A stretch of 64,000 nt of DNA from JAGTVG01 sp942491935. Its GTDB lineage: Bacteria > Bacteroidota > Bacteroidia > Cytophagales > Cyclobacteriaceae. The DNA is taken from assembly GCA_942491935.1 (NCBI GenBank), contig CALOCZ010000072.1, positions 131,528 to 195,527 on the forward strand, written 5' to 3'. Shown one piece after another: positions 37,487 through 45,657 of this stretch. How positions within the stretch are numbered: position 1 is the first letter of the stretch; every line of letters begins with the position of its first letter. The notes beneath the pieces were generated by a model. That model had not been told where the DNA came from, ran no database searches, and saw only the letters and a program-made list of their open reading frames with translations. Both the position numbers and the translations under genes were made by a program.

Positions 37487-37887
37487 GAGGATATGGGAAT
37501 TTCAAAAGTAAATTGGGTGATGGATTTTCCTTTCATAAATTATCTTTGCAGGATTTATAATTATGATCCAGTCATATTGAATCATAATACACGAGACCGA
37601 CTACTCATTTTGAACTTTTTACCCTCAAGTGCATTATGGCCAATCTTCAAATATAAAAAACTTTATGGTAGCACAATGGAAGTATTTTTAAAATTTGGAA
37701 AAAAAATCACCTTTGATTGGAAATTCTGCAATTGTATATTTATTCAAATGAAAATTATTAATCGCAGCCTATTGAAAAATTCTATCCATTGTGTGGCAGA
37801 CAGATGAATATCAATTTTGAAAAATACAGATCGGAATGACGAAGGACTTAATAGAAAAGTAGATTTAAACTTGATATGCAAGAACCA
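37487..37887. other. 401-bp gene-free region upstream of the kinase array
   Basis: I see no supported gene here. The sequence is AT-rich. A 114-codon plus-strand frame (37463-37807) overlaps the kinase start on the opposite strand and has no recognisable domain or homologous pattern, so I do not call it. The region presumably holds the promoter of the minus-strand kinase array and the 3' end of the operon at 37888-42515. No convincing hairpin terminator was found. Confidence 0.6.
37503..37510 (-). promoter_or_regulatory. Candidate Bacteroidota -7 box for the kinase array
   Basis: On the minus strand this reads TACTTTTG, an exact match to the Bacteroidota -7 consensus TAnnTTTG, about 16 bases upstream of the ATG at 37486. 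No clear -33 TTTG is found at normal spacing, and the implied leader is very short, so the call is weak. Confidence 0.28.
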
Positions 37888-39105
37888 TCAATAAAAGCTC
37901 AGGTTTAATCCCCGGTATGTTGGAATTTTATCAATAACCTCATTCTTTCTTACTAAAATATACTCTCTGAAATGCTCGGCAATTTCACCAGCTTTTGCCG
38001 GTCTGAAAAACAAAGGATCTCCTAATTGAATTTCTTCCTTTCCAGTATAACGTACAGGAGTCTGAACTTCTCCAAAACCTTCATTCCCTATCATCTTCAT
38101 ACCGGGAGGTTGAAATGGTATTGGCGATTTATCCTGGGAAGATTCACCGCTTGCAATAAATCCACCACTTTTGCATGTATAATATCCAGGCTCTGGCTTC
38201 CTGGTAACCTGCAAGGCAAAACTTAGGGCCGGAACACTTGAATTGTCCTTATAATAATCAAACAAATGAGATTGCAGGAAACCGGATCCTACAGTTACTT
38301 CTGTAATCCATGGCTCCCGGGCGGTGGACAACAAGCTCCCGGATCCTCCACCATTGTAAAAATCCAGTTCAAAATTTTCCTCTTTTAAATACTGATCAAT
38401 TTCCCTGCGTTTTTTATAAACATCCCTTGTAGAAAGATGCTTTATGATTTTCTTTGCTGGATTCAACATCGGAGAAAATGGATTTTTTTCACCCATCCCT
38501 GCAATCTGTGCTTCATATCCCATTATTCCTGATATTTCGATGTTCTCAAGCTTCCTGATCATATCAAACAGGTCTTTGAATTGTTCGAAAGAACGAATCG
38601 GTGATCGATATACACCTAAATGAAGTCCAGCCGGCCTATACGACATATCAACATCAATACAGATCCTGGCTTTATAATTATTATCTGAGCGGAATCTGGT
38701 CCAGAATTTTTCAATTGCCTTTACGTGATCAGGACAATCAACCATTAAAGCCACATTGTTCCCAGACTGGGTCAAACTGAAAAATATCTCTATGTCATTG
38801 AAACTGAATGTAGGGTATGCGATGAGAAAATCATCAAATCCCAAAGTAGCCAAGAATTGTGCCTCTTCCATAGAATAGCACATAAGGCCATCGAAATTGC
38901 TTCCCCCCTTTTTTTGAATGTATTTGATTAAATCAGGAACCCTAATGCTTTTAGTAGCTATCCTAATTTTTTTGCCAAATTTATCAATATTTTTAGAAAT
39001 ATTATTAATATTCTCATCCAGGCAGTCAAGATTTACGATCATTGCCGGGAAGGATTCCCTTTCTAATAATAACTTCAAGTTCCTATAATCCCAATTACAC
39101 GGCAT
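37888..39105 (-). CDS. Fold-type III PLP enzyme (D-threonine aldolase/alanine racemase-like)
   Basis: The 405-residue protein has the alanine-racemase-like N-terminal barrel of PLP-dependent D-threonine aldolases and D-serine dehydratases. The PLP lysine is probably in RIATKSIRVPD (about residue 51). Barrel strands follow in ICIDVDMSYRPAGLHLGV and ISGIMGYEAQIAG. The C-terminal beta domain shows GSGFLQSHLFD and the metal-site-like HFREYILV end typical of this family. It is the last gene of a minus-strand operon with ALDH and a GMC oxidoreductase, 21 bases after the ALDH gene. A role in breaking down a hydroxy-amino compound to an aldehyde is plausible but unproven. Confidence 0.8.
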   Translation of the reverse strand: MPCNWDYRNLKLLLERESFPAMIVNLDCLDENINNISKNIDKFGKKIRIATKSIRVPDLIKYIQKKGGSNFDGLMCYSMEEAQFLATLGFDDFLIAYPTFSFNDIEIFFSLTQSGNNVALMVDCPDHVKAIEKFWTRFRSDNNYKARICIDVDMSYRPAGLHLGVYRSPIRSFEQFKDLFDMIRKLENIEISGIMGYEAQIAGMGEKNPFSPMLNPAKKIIKHLSTRDVYKKRREIDQYLKEENFELDFYNGGGSGSLLSTAREPWITEVTVGSGFLQSHLFDYYKDNSSVPALSFALQVTRKPEPGYYTCKSGGFIASGESSQDKSPIPFQPPGMKMIGNEGFGEVQTPVRYTGKEEIQLGDPLFFRPAKAGEIAEHFREYILVRKNEVIDKIPTYRGLNLSFY

Positions 39106-39126
39106 AATATATCGTATATTGCTTGT

Positions 39127-40602
39127 TTATTCCCTGCCTTTTTTCCCCACTTTGTTTGAATAGGATTCCAGTTTCAATCCACTGATCAGAAACTTTATAA
39201 ACGATCCTAAGCCACTTGAAAACAGGTTAACGGTCAGGTCGGAGAATAGTTCATATTTCTTTCGCGTATATGGAAACCAGTTTGATTCTATCTTCGAACT
39301 GTCCTTGTCAATTAATACTGATTTCACATTGCAGAAGCTATGCAAGCCAATTTCACCTTTATACCGACCAAAGCCACTATTTTTTATTCCACCAAAAGGC
39401 AGGGCCGGATTTCCCTCGGTAAGCATTACATTGTTTATAGATACATTTCCAGTTACAATTGCCCTGGCCACTCTTTCAGCCCGCTTTAAATCCTTTGACC
39501 ATACGCTGGCTGATAAACCATAAGGTGAATTATTTGCCAAAGAAATAGCCTCTTCTTCTGTTGAAAATGGTAAAATAGGCAATAAGGGACCAAAAGTTTC
39601 ATCTTTCATGAATTCCATACCTTCAGAAACATTATCGATAATAGCAGGTGGTAGCAATTTAGATTTACTATTCCACTGAGCAGAAATAACCTCAGCCTTT
39701 TTGTTCCTTGCATCTTCCAATTGCTTATTAACAATCTCGATCTGAAAATCTGTTGTCATTGCCCCTACATCTGCATCTCCATCTGAATCCGTTTCTTGTT
39801 TTATTGCCTGAACTTGTTTCACCAATTCCATTTTAAACTCTTCATATATAGATTTCTGAACATAAATTCTCTCAACCGAGGTACATGATTGACCCAGGTT
39901 CGTCAGCCCTCCCCAAACTGCTCCGGATACTGCCCTGTTTATATTCGCATCTTCAAAAACGATCATGGGATCTTTACCCCCTAATTCAAGTTCCACAGGA
40001 ATTAAGTTCTTAGCTGCCTGCTCCATGATTTTTTTACCTGTTCTTTCGCTGCCAGTAAAAAAGATCTTATCCGGATGCTGGTCAATTAAGGATGCCCCAA
40101 TTTTCCCATTGCCATAGATTATTTGAACCCAATCACTCTGAAATGTCGCTTCTAAAAGTAATTCCTCTACCAGGCCTTCTAATGGAGTATGCTCTGATGG
40201 CTTATATATTACTGAATTTCCAGCCAGGAAGGCTGCTGTTATTGGAACGACTGCCTGATAAAATGGATAATTCCAAGGGGAGATGATCAAGATCACCCCC
40301 ATCGGTTCAAAATATATTCTGGATTTCTTTCCCATTAAGGCAATAGGAGTCGATACTTTTTTGTCTTTTAACATTTTCCTCCCGCTCTTTTCGAGATAGG
40401 TCAAATGATCCAGAACGCCAAATATTTCCGATATTAAAGCATCTGATCTGGATTTTCCGGTATCCTGTTGTATTCTATCTATTATAGCTTCCCTTTTGTT
40501 AAGAATAACCTTCTTTAAGAACTTTATCTTAAGGATCCTGTCTGCGACAGTTGTTTGCCTGAGCTGATCAGCAGCTAGTTTGGCTATTTGTATTTCTTTC
40601 AT
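39127..40602 (-). CDS. Aldehyde dehydrogenase family protein
   Basis: The 491-residue NAD(P)-dependent aldehyde dehydrogenase has ISPWNYPFYQAV (catalytic Asn), ELELGGKDPMIV (general-base Glu) and GQSCTSVERIYV (catalytic Cys), with KDETFGPLLPI and NPALPFGGIKNSGFG in the C-terminal part. The last ~45 residues include a hydrophobic stretch (GLGSFIKFLISGLKL), reminiscent of membrane-associated fatty-aldehyde dehydrogenases. It lies between a small partner protein of the GMC oxidoreductase and the PLP enzyme. It would oxidise the aldehyde formed by either neighbour to an acid. The physiological aldehyde is unknown. Confidence 0.92.
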   Translation of the reverse strand: MKEIQIAKLAADQLRQTTVADRILKIKFLKKVILNKREAIIDRIQQDTGKSRSDALISEIFGVLDHLTYLEKSGRKMLKDKKVSTPIALMGKKSRIYFEPMGVILIISPWNYPFYQAVVPITAAFLAGNSVIYKPSEHTPLEGLVEELLLEATFQSDWVQIIYGNGKIGASLIDQHPDKIFFTGSERTGKKIMEQAAKNLIPVELELGGKDPMIVFEDANINRAVSGAVWGGLTNLGQSCTSVERIYVQKSIYEEFKMELVKQVQAIKQETDSDGDADVGAMTTDFQIEIVNKQLEDARNKKAEVISAQWNSKSKLLPPAIIDNVSEGMEFMKDETFGPLLPILPFSTEEEAISLANNSPYGLSASVWSKDLKRAERVARAIVTGNVSINNVMLTEGNPALPFGGIKNSGFGRYKGEIGLHSFCNVKSVLIDKDSSKIESNWFPYTRKKYELFSDLTVNLFSSGLGSFIKFLISGLKLESYSNKVGKKGRE

Positions 40603-40668
40603 ATCTTATTATAATATAATTACTTAACCTACTATAATTAAATAATAACTAAAACTAAATGGTGATCT

Positions 40669-41106
40669 TTACATGACAATTTTAGCGTCATAACCTATCT
40701 TAGAATGGATGACTTGGTCATCTGTTACATCCGAATAGTAAACAGTGAAGATAAGGCCTTTCAATGCAATCTGTAGCATTCTGAAAGGAGCTCCAAGCAT
40801 ACCTTGCCATTTGGAACCAGTTTCTATAAGCGACATCGTCCACCTAATCTTAAAAAGAGGCATTATGGAAAACAGCTTTAATATTACCAAAATGGCAGAA
40901 CGGTCATCATCATACATGTAGTCAATCATTCTATTCAGGTATTTCTCAGCTTGAATTTCGCTGAAGGCAGGAAAATCGCTGTTATCGGGCATAACTACCT
41001 TTCCTAACTTTTCAACTCCTTTTAGGTGAGACTTTGTTAAAACAGTCTTGCCGGGTTCCTGATAATCAGGAAGTGGCAGTTTTATATATTTATTATTACT
41101 ATTCAT
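40669..41106 (-). CDS. Small conserved protein encoded with GMC oxidoreductase
   Basis: This 145-residue protein has no signal peptide and one weakly hydrophobic region (about residues 75-90). SEIQAEKYLNRMIDYMYDDDRS and the following amphipathic helices recall the small subunits of gluconate-2-dehydrogenase-like GMC enzymes, but the match is too weak to name. Its ATG begins two bases after the GMC oxidoreductase stop, so they are probably translationally coupled, and a physical partnership is likely. Confidence 0.6.
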   Translation of the reverse strand: MNSNNKYIKLPLPDYQEPGKTVLTKSHLKGVEKLGKVVMPDNSDFPAFSEIQAEKYLNRMIDYMYDDDRSAILVILKLFSIMPLFKIRWTMSLIETGSKWQGMLGAPFRMLQIALKGLIFTVYYSDVTDDQVIHSKIGYDAKIVM

Positions 41107-41108
41107 AT

Positions 41109-42515
41109 CTAAAATTCTTTTTCTATACTTTCAGATGCTTTTATTGACAAAGCCATTATGGTAAATGAGGGATTAATTCCAGGGGCATTTGGAAAAAGGC
41201 TTGAGTCTGTAACAAATATATTCTTATTCTCATACATCCTGAAGTTAGGATCAACTACTGATGAACTACTTTTCATTCCAATTGCACAACCACCCATCAA
41301 GTGTAGTCCAATAGGAATTGATCCAGGAATTATTCTCTTAGCACCTGTTGAATTAAATATATTATTTATAGCATGAAGGCCTTTATTCCATCTATTGCGA
41401 TCTTCTCTATTCAACGATTTCTTAATAATAGCCCTGCCTGCTTTGTTCACAGAAATACGTCCTGGATTTGTATCCCTGATAGCCACCTCAACACATGCAA
41501 GATGGGACATATTACGCATGATTTCCTGATGTGATTTCCCAAAACCAGGAAGCAACATAGATATGGCAACTGGTGGGGCATAAACGTTTTCCAATTTAAA
41601 TCCGGAGTTTCTGAAATTAGGATCATTGGATTTGAATCCCTGGAAAGCTCCTTTATGGGAATTGACTGCATCCTCATACATAGCGAGTACCATATGCTGA
41701 GGATGAGTATAGAACCTATGCCCTATCATTGGATGTTTAAATCCTGAGTTTAATAACAGTCTGGCATTTCCAATTGATCCTGCAGCTAGCACTATTTTCT
41801 TTCCAGAGAATTCGCCAATTTCACCATTAGTAAACCGACCGCTAACTGTTCCAATCCCATTCTCCATATTTAAATCCAGAGCTTCAAAATCGGCAGCTAT
41901 TGTTAGTCCTTTCTCAACAGCCTCCTTTAAAACAGTAACCGGCATGCTTTGTTTTGAATCGATCCGGCATCCACCCAGGCATTCTACACAATCATTGCCA
42001 TCTTCATACTTACAGTCTTTCTGAGCTCTGACGAGGGGTGCGCACTGAAAACCATTGTTCTTAAATCCTTCTTCAAAAATCGCGGCATTTCTATTCCTGA
42101 ATTTGGCAGGAATTTCCTGGGAAGCAATTTCCTCTTCTACCTGATCATAATAGCCTGCAAGATCTTTTTGATTAAAATAATCAATGCCTGATTCATTTGT
42201 CCATGAATCCAGTGCAAGGTCATCAAACCTGTCGAGCAAGGCCTGGTTTACAATTGAGCCACCTCCCAGAACTTTCGGCCTGAGTATACCAATATTGGCT
42301 TCAGTATTTAACTCAATTCCACCTCCCCAGTATAATTTAGAATTCGAATCCAGCTCTTTACGGGGATATGTTTCAGCATGAAAATAGCTCCCAGCTTCCA
42401 GTAAGAGACAATTTAGTCCTGCCTTAGTTAACTTCCACGCTACAAAAGATCCGGAACATCCTGAACCTATAATAACAACATCATATCCTGTTGTTTTCAT
42501 TCCATCCTTCTCCAT
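41109..42515 (-). CDS. GMC family FAD-dependent oxidoreductase
   Basis: The 468-residue protein starts with the Rossmann motif VVIIGSGCSGSFVAWKL and continues with KVLGGGSIVNQALLDRF, typical of glucose-methanol-choline oxidoreductases. The C-terminal catalytic region has GLHLMGGCAIG with the active-site His, SSVVDPNFRMY and a final NPSFTIMALSIKASE. A cysteine cluster, CKYEDGNDCVECLGGC near residues 168-183, matches the position where long-chain alcohol or cholesterol oxidase-type members carry cysteines and could bind an iron-sulfur centre. With the ALDH and PLP enzyme it forms an alcohol/amino-alcohol oxidation operon. No Tat signal is visible, so it is probably cytoplasmic. Confidence 0.9.
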   Translation of the reverse strand: MEKDGMKTTGYDVVIIGSGCSGSFVAWKLTKAGLNCLLLEAGSYFHAETYPRKELDSNSKLYWGGGIELNTEANIGILRPKVLGGGSIVNQALLDRFDDLALDSWTNESGIDYFNQKDLAGYYDQVEEEIASQEIPAKFRNRNAAIFEEGFKNNGFQCAPLVRAQKDCKYEDGNDCVECLGGCRIDSKQSMPVTVLKEAVEKGLTIAADFEALDLNMENGIGTVSGRFTNGEIGEFSGKKIVLAAGSIGNARLLLNSGFKHPMIGHRFYTHPQHMVLAMYEDAVNSHKGAFQGFKSNDPNFRNSGFKLENVYAPPVAISMLLPGFGKSHQEIMRNMSHLACVEVAIRDTNPGRISVNKAGRAIIKKSLNREDRNRWNKGLHAINNIFNSTGAKRIIPGSIPIGLHLMGGCAIGMKSSSSVVDPNFRMYENKNIFVTDSSLFPNAPGINPSFTIMALSIKASESIEKEF

Positions 42516-42619
42516 AAAAAATTATTAAAAAATTGTACCTAATAGATGCAGCTTATAATCGTAAAAATATACATCTTTTTCATCATTAACCACCTGAAAA
42601 TCATAATCTAAACTTAGTG

Positions 42620-42627
42620 CAAAACTA
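42620..42627 (-). promoter_or_regulatory. Candidate -7 box upstream of the GMC operon
   Basis: The minus-strand sequence TAGTTTTG fits the TAnnTTTG consensus and lies about 105 bases before the GMC oxidoreductase start, in the 247-base divergent region shared with the 601-residue protein gene. No strong -33 element was found. Treat as a weak candidate only. Confidence 0.25.
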
Positions 42628-42762
42628 TTCGTATATTTTATTAGATTAAGAGCAGTGCGGTATACAATTTAGTACCTCTATTCAATTTAAAAATTATAAA
42701 TTCAAAAAAAGTAAGTATATTGGTAGCTTATTAGGGAAGGTATTAAAAAGGGATAATTACAC

Positions 42763-44568
42763 ATGATACACACAAACAAAGCTCATACGTTTCATATCCC
42801 TGTGATGGGCACGGGATATACGGTTGATACACCAGTTAAAGTGGCGCATCTGGGCATCTCATCTGTGATTTCGATTGTAGATGACTTTTTGATCGAGAAT
42901 ATGCGTGAATTCTATTGTAAAAAGTTTGATATTCCTTTCAAGGAGATCAGTACCAAAATAGAAGATTTTCGAGCAAAACGTATTACAGCCTATCTTAATC
43001 TGATAGATGAGATTGTAAAGAAGAAATTTGATGAGTTTAAATCTTCACTCCATGACACCGAAGAAGAGTTAGAAAAATATTTTGACCTGTTGCCTGATTT
43101 TTCTGATATGAAAAACAGGTTCAATGGTTTTATAAAGAACAATACGGTAAAGGAAGATGTGATCAATTGGATTGAAACCAATCTTATCCCGGGCGATATA
43201 GACGTCAATATCATGACCAAAGTTGACAAGGAGAATTACGAAAGCAAGGAAGTCAAGCTTCCAACCAAATACAATGATGCACATGCTGCGCTTAGAGGAT
43301 TTGCGAATAGTTCTCTTGAATCTTCCCTGGTCCTTTCCGCTGGGATGAATCCTAGATTGTACAGTTATCTAGAAGAATTTAATGACTTTTATCCGGATAA
43401 AAACGGACAGCTGAAAAAGAAAATCACCTTAAAAGTAAGTGATTATAGATCTTCTTTAATTCAAGGAAAATTTTTAGCAAAAAAAGGCATTTGGGTGTCA
43501 GAATACAGAATAGAATCAGGATTGAACTGCGGCGGTCATGCATTTGCTACAAATGGTTTTCTGCTCGGGCCAATACTTGAAGAATTTAAAAATTCAAAGA
43601 AGGACCTTGTTGAAAATGTGCATGACTTGTACATAAAAGCACTTGCTGAAAAAGGCTATCCAATTCCTGAAAAACCTTTGCCTATTAAGATTACTGCTCA
43701 AGGTGGTGTTGGAACCTCAGAGGAACATAATTTTCTCTTGAACAATTATGATATTGATTCTGTGGGATGGGGCTCTCCTTTCCTTTTAGTCCCTGATGTT
43801 GTAAATGTAGATAAAGAAACACATGAGTTGCTTTCTAATGCTACTGAAGATGATTTATATCTAAGTAAAATTTCTCCATTAGGTGTTCCCTTTAATAATG
43901 TACGTGGGAATTCTAAGGATCTGGAAAAACAACGTCTGGTTGCTGAAGGTAGACCTGGCAGCACATGCCCAAAACAGTTATTGGTATCGAATAATGAATT
44001 TACAGAAAGACGTATCTGTACTGCCTCCAAACAGTATCAGAAATTTAAAATTACTGATCTTGACATGGCGAACGAATCAAAAGCTGAGTATGAAAGTAAA
44101 TTTCATAAAATAACGGAAAAGGCATGCTTGTGTCTTGGCCTGTCTGCCTCTGCTTTGATCAAGAATAAGATAGTGAAGGAAGAAGAAGGTCATGCTGTAT
44201 CGATATGTCCAGGACCTAATATTGCCTATTTTTCTGGAAAAATATCCTTAAAAAATATGATTGATCATATTTACGGACGGATCAATGTGATCACAAGAAG
44301 TGACCGACCTAATTTCTTTGTTAAGGAACTTTCCTTATATGTAAATTATTTGAAAGACCTGATAAACGATCTTAATATATCCCCACCTGATGCTGAACTC
44401 AAGAAGATTCAGACTTTTCAAAAAAATTTAATGGAAGGTGTGGCTTACTATAATGTGCTTTTCATGAAACATGTTGGCCGAAAAGATGGTATTAAGAAAA
44501 CGGATATTGAGGAACTCCAAAAAATGGAACAGGAAATCTCCAGTTTATCCTTAGAACAACCCGCTTAA
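42763..44568 (+). CDS. Conserved 601-residue protein, possible TIM-barrel/FMN-type enzyme with cysteine cluster
   Basis: I do not recognise a named family. The protein begins HIPVMGTGYTVDTPVKVAHLGIS, like the first strand of FMN-binding TIM barrels such as nitronate monooxygenase. Later segments SGLNCGGHAFATNGFLLGP and ITAQGGVGTSEEHNFLL, followed by VGWGSPFLLVPD, look like further barrel loops of that type. Residues ~400-490 contain spaced cysteines (STCPKQLL, RRICTASKQ, KACLCLGLS, SICPGPN) that could bind an iron-sulfur cluster. A helical insert lies at ~50-130. No signal peptide is seen. It is transcribed divergently from the GMC operon. An oxidoreductase role is inference. Confidence 0.7.
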   Translation: MIHTNKAHTFHIPVMGTGYTVDTPVKVAHLGISSVISIVDDFLIENMREFYCKKFDIPFKEISTKIEDFRAKRITAYLNLIDEIVKKKFDEFKSSLHDTEEELEKYFDLLPDFSDMKNRFNGFIKNNTVKEDVINWIETNLIPGDIDVNIMTKVDKENYESKEVKLPTKYNDAHAALRGFANSSLESSLVLSAGMNPRLYSYLEEFNDFYPDKNGQLKKKITLKVSDYRSSLIQGKFLAKKGIWVSEYRIESGLNCGGHAFATNGFLLGPILEEFKNSKKDLVENVHDLYIKALAEKGYPIPEKPLPIKITAQGGVGTSEEHNFLLNNYDIDSVGWGSPFLLVPDVVNVDKETHELLSNATEDDLYLSKISPLGVPFNNVRGNSKDLEKQRLVAEGRPGSTCPKQLLVSNNEFTERRICTASKQYQKFKITDLDMANESKAEYESKFHKITEKACLCLGLSASALIKNKIVKEEEGHAVSICPGPNIAYFSGKISLKNMIDHIYGRINVITRSDRPNFFVKELSLYVNYLKDLINDLNISPPDAELKKIQTFQKNLMEGVAYYNVLFMKHVGRKDGIKKTDIEELQKMEQEISSLSLEQPA

Positions 44569-44623
44569 AGAATTTAGATTTATCTAGTATTACATATTCT
44601 TTCAGATTGATATAATCCATAAT

Positions 44624-45061
44624 ATGAAAAAAGCAGAAATCCACACTGATAAAGGTGTCATGAAAATTGAGTTTTATGAAGATGACGCCCCAAATACCGT
44701 TAAAAACTTTGTAGATCTTGCTGAAAAAGGCTATTATGATGGCTTAACCTTTCACAGGGTAATTCCTGACTTTGTAATCCAGGGGGGATGCCCGGATGGT
44801 ACGGGCGGAGGTGGTCCAGGGTATACTATTGATTGTGAACTTGACGGAGATAACCAATTCCATGACCGGGGAGTATTGTCTATGGCCCATGCAGGTAGAA
44901 ATACAGGGGGATCTCAATTTTTTATATGCCACAACCGACACAACACGCAACACCTTGACCGGAATCACACGGTTTTCGGGAAGGTAAATGAAGGCTTGGA
45001 TGTTATCGATAAGATCAAGCAAGGTGATGTGATGGAAAAGGTTATAATCACTGAAGAATAG
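44624..45061 (+). CDS. Cyclophilin-type peptidyl-prolyl cis-trans isomerase
   Basis: The 145-residue single-domain cyclophilin has no signal peptide and so is cytoplasmic. The family signature FHRVIPDFVIQGGCPDGTGGGGPGY is visible in segments, followed by LSMAHAGRNTGGSQFFI and the VFGKVNEGLDVID end. The catalytic Arg (FHRV), Phe and Gln are retained. It starts 55 bases after the 601-residue protein gene and may share its transcript, but it is a generally housekeeping folding factor. Confidence 0.93.
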   Translation: MKKAEIHTDKGVMKIEFYEDDAPNTVKNFVDLAEKGYYDGLTFHRVIPDFVIQGGCPDGTGGGGPGYTIDCELDGDNQFHDRGVLSMAHAGRNTGGSQFFICHNRHNTQHLDRNHTVFGKVNEGLDVIDKIKQGDVMEKVIITEE

Positions 45062-45100
45062 AGTGTTGTTGTTTTGATGATTTTAAAGGACTCTTAATTT

Positions 45101-45364
45101 TTAGAATTCAAAGTAATATACATACCAGGGAACAAGCTGGTTTTCTTTCGCTTCATGAATCCCGGAAGCTACACAACCAAATTGGGAAGCATAGTATTCT
45201 ACCAAACTTTTTGCTTCCAAATAAGACATTTTATTTCCCAGAATTTTCCAATTGGCAAATTCCGGGTATTTTATTTTCCATTCTAATGTTTTGTAAACAG
45301 GAGAGGTAGTTATTCCAACTTTGCACGACATGTTAATTGTATTTTGATCAATCATATTACTCAT
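45101..45364 (-). CDS. Small conserved hypothetical protein
   Basis: The 87-residue protein has no signal peptide. It contains KVGITTSPVYKTLEWKIKY and then an acidic-hydrophobic helix and GCVASGIHEAKENQL. The opening resembles a short GIY-YIG-like or DUF-type fold, but I cannot assign it. It faces the cyclophilin gene convergently and stands alone, followed by a 293-base gap before the transporter gene. Confidence 0.5.
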   Translation of the reverse strand: MSNMIDQNTINMSCKVGITTSPVYKTLEWKIKYPEFANWKILGNKMSYLEAKSLVEYYASQFGCVASGIHEAKENQLVPWYVYYFEF

Positions 45365-45657
45365 TAATGAATTTTTACTTTAATGGTAACCCATGATCAA
45401 ACACAAAATTTCCAATCTATTAAAAGGAATTTGATGTCAATTTTGCCAAATAAAATCGTAAAGTAATTGAGGCAGTAACTATAAGATGACATCAAAATTA
45501 TTGTGGTTATGAATTGAATGCGGAATATATAGAAATGCTAAAAATTGTGAATTGATTTTATTAATTCAAGTAATAGTATAGTTGACTTCTATTAATTCTC
45601 AGTATTTCAGCATTTTAATACTATTAATATTTGTCTAATATTAAACTTTGATAAAAG

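Noticed and set aside
37463..37807. 114-codon open frame on the plus strand in the gap before the kinase array
   Set aside because: It overlaps the start of the kinase on the other strand, has no recognisable domain or signal peptide and an atypical composition. It is most likely a random open frame.
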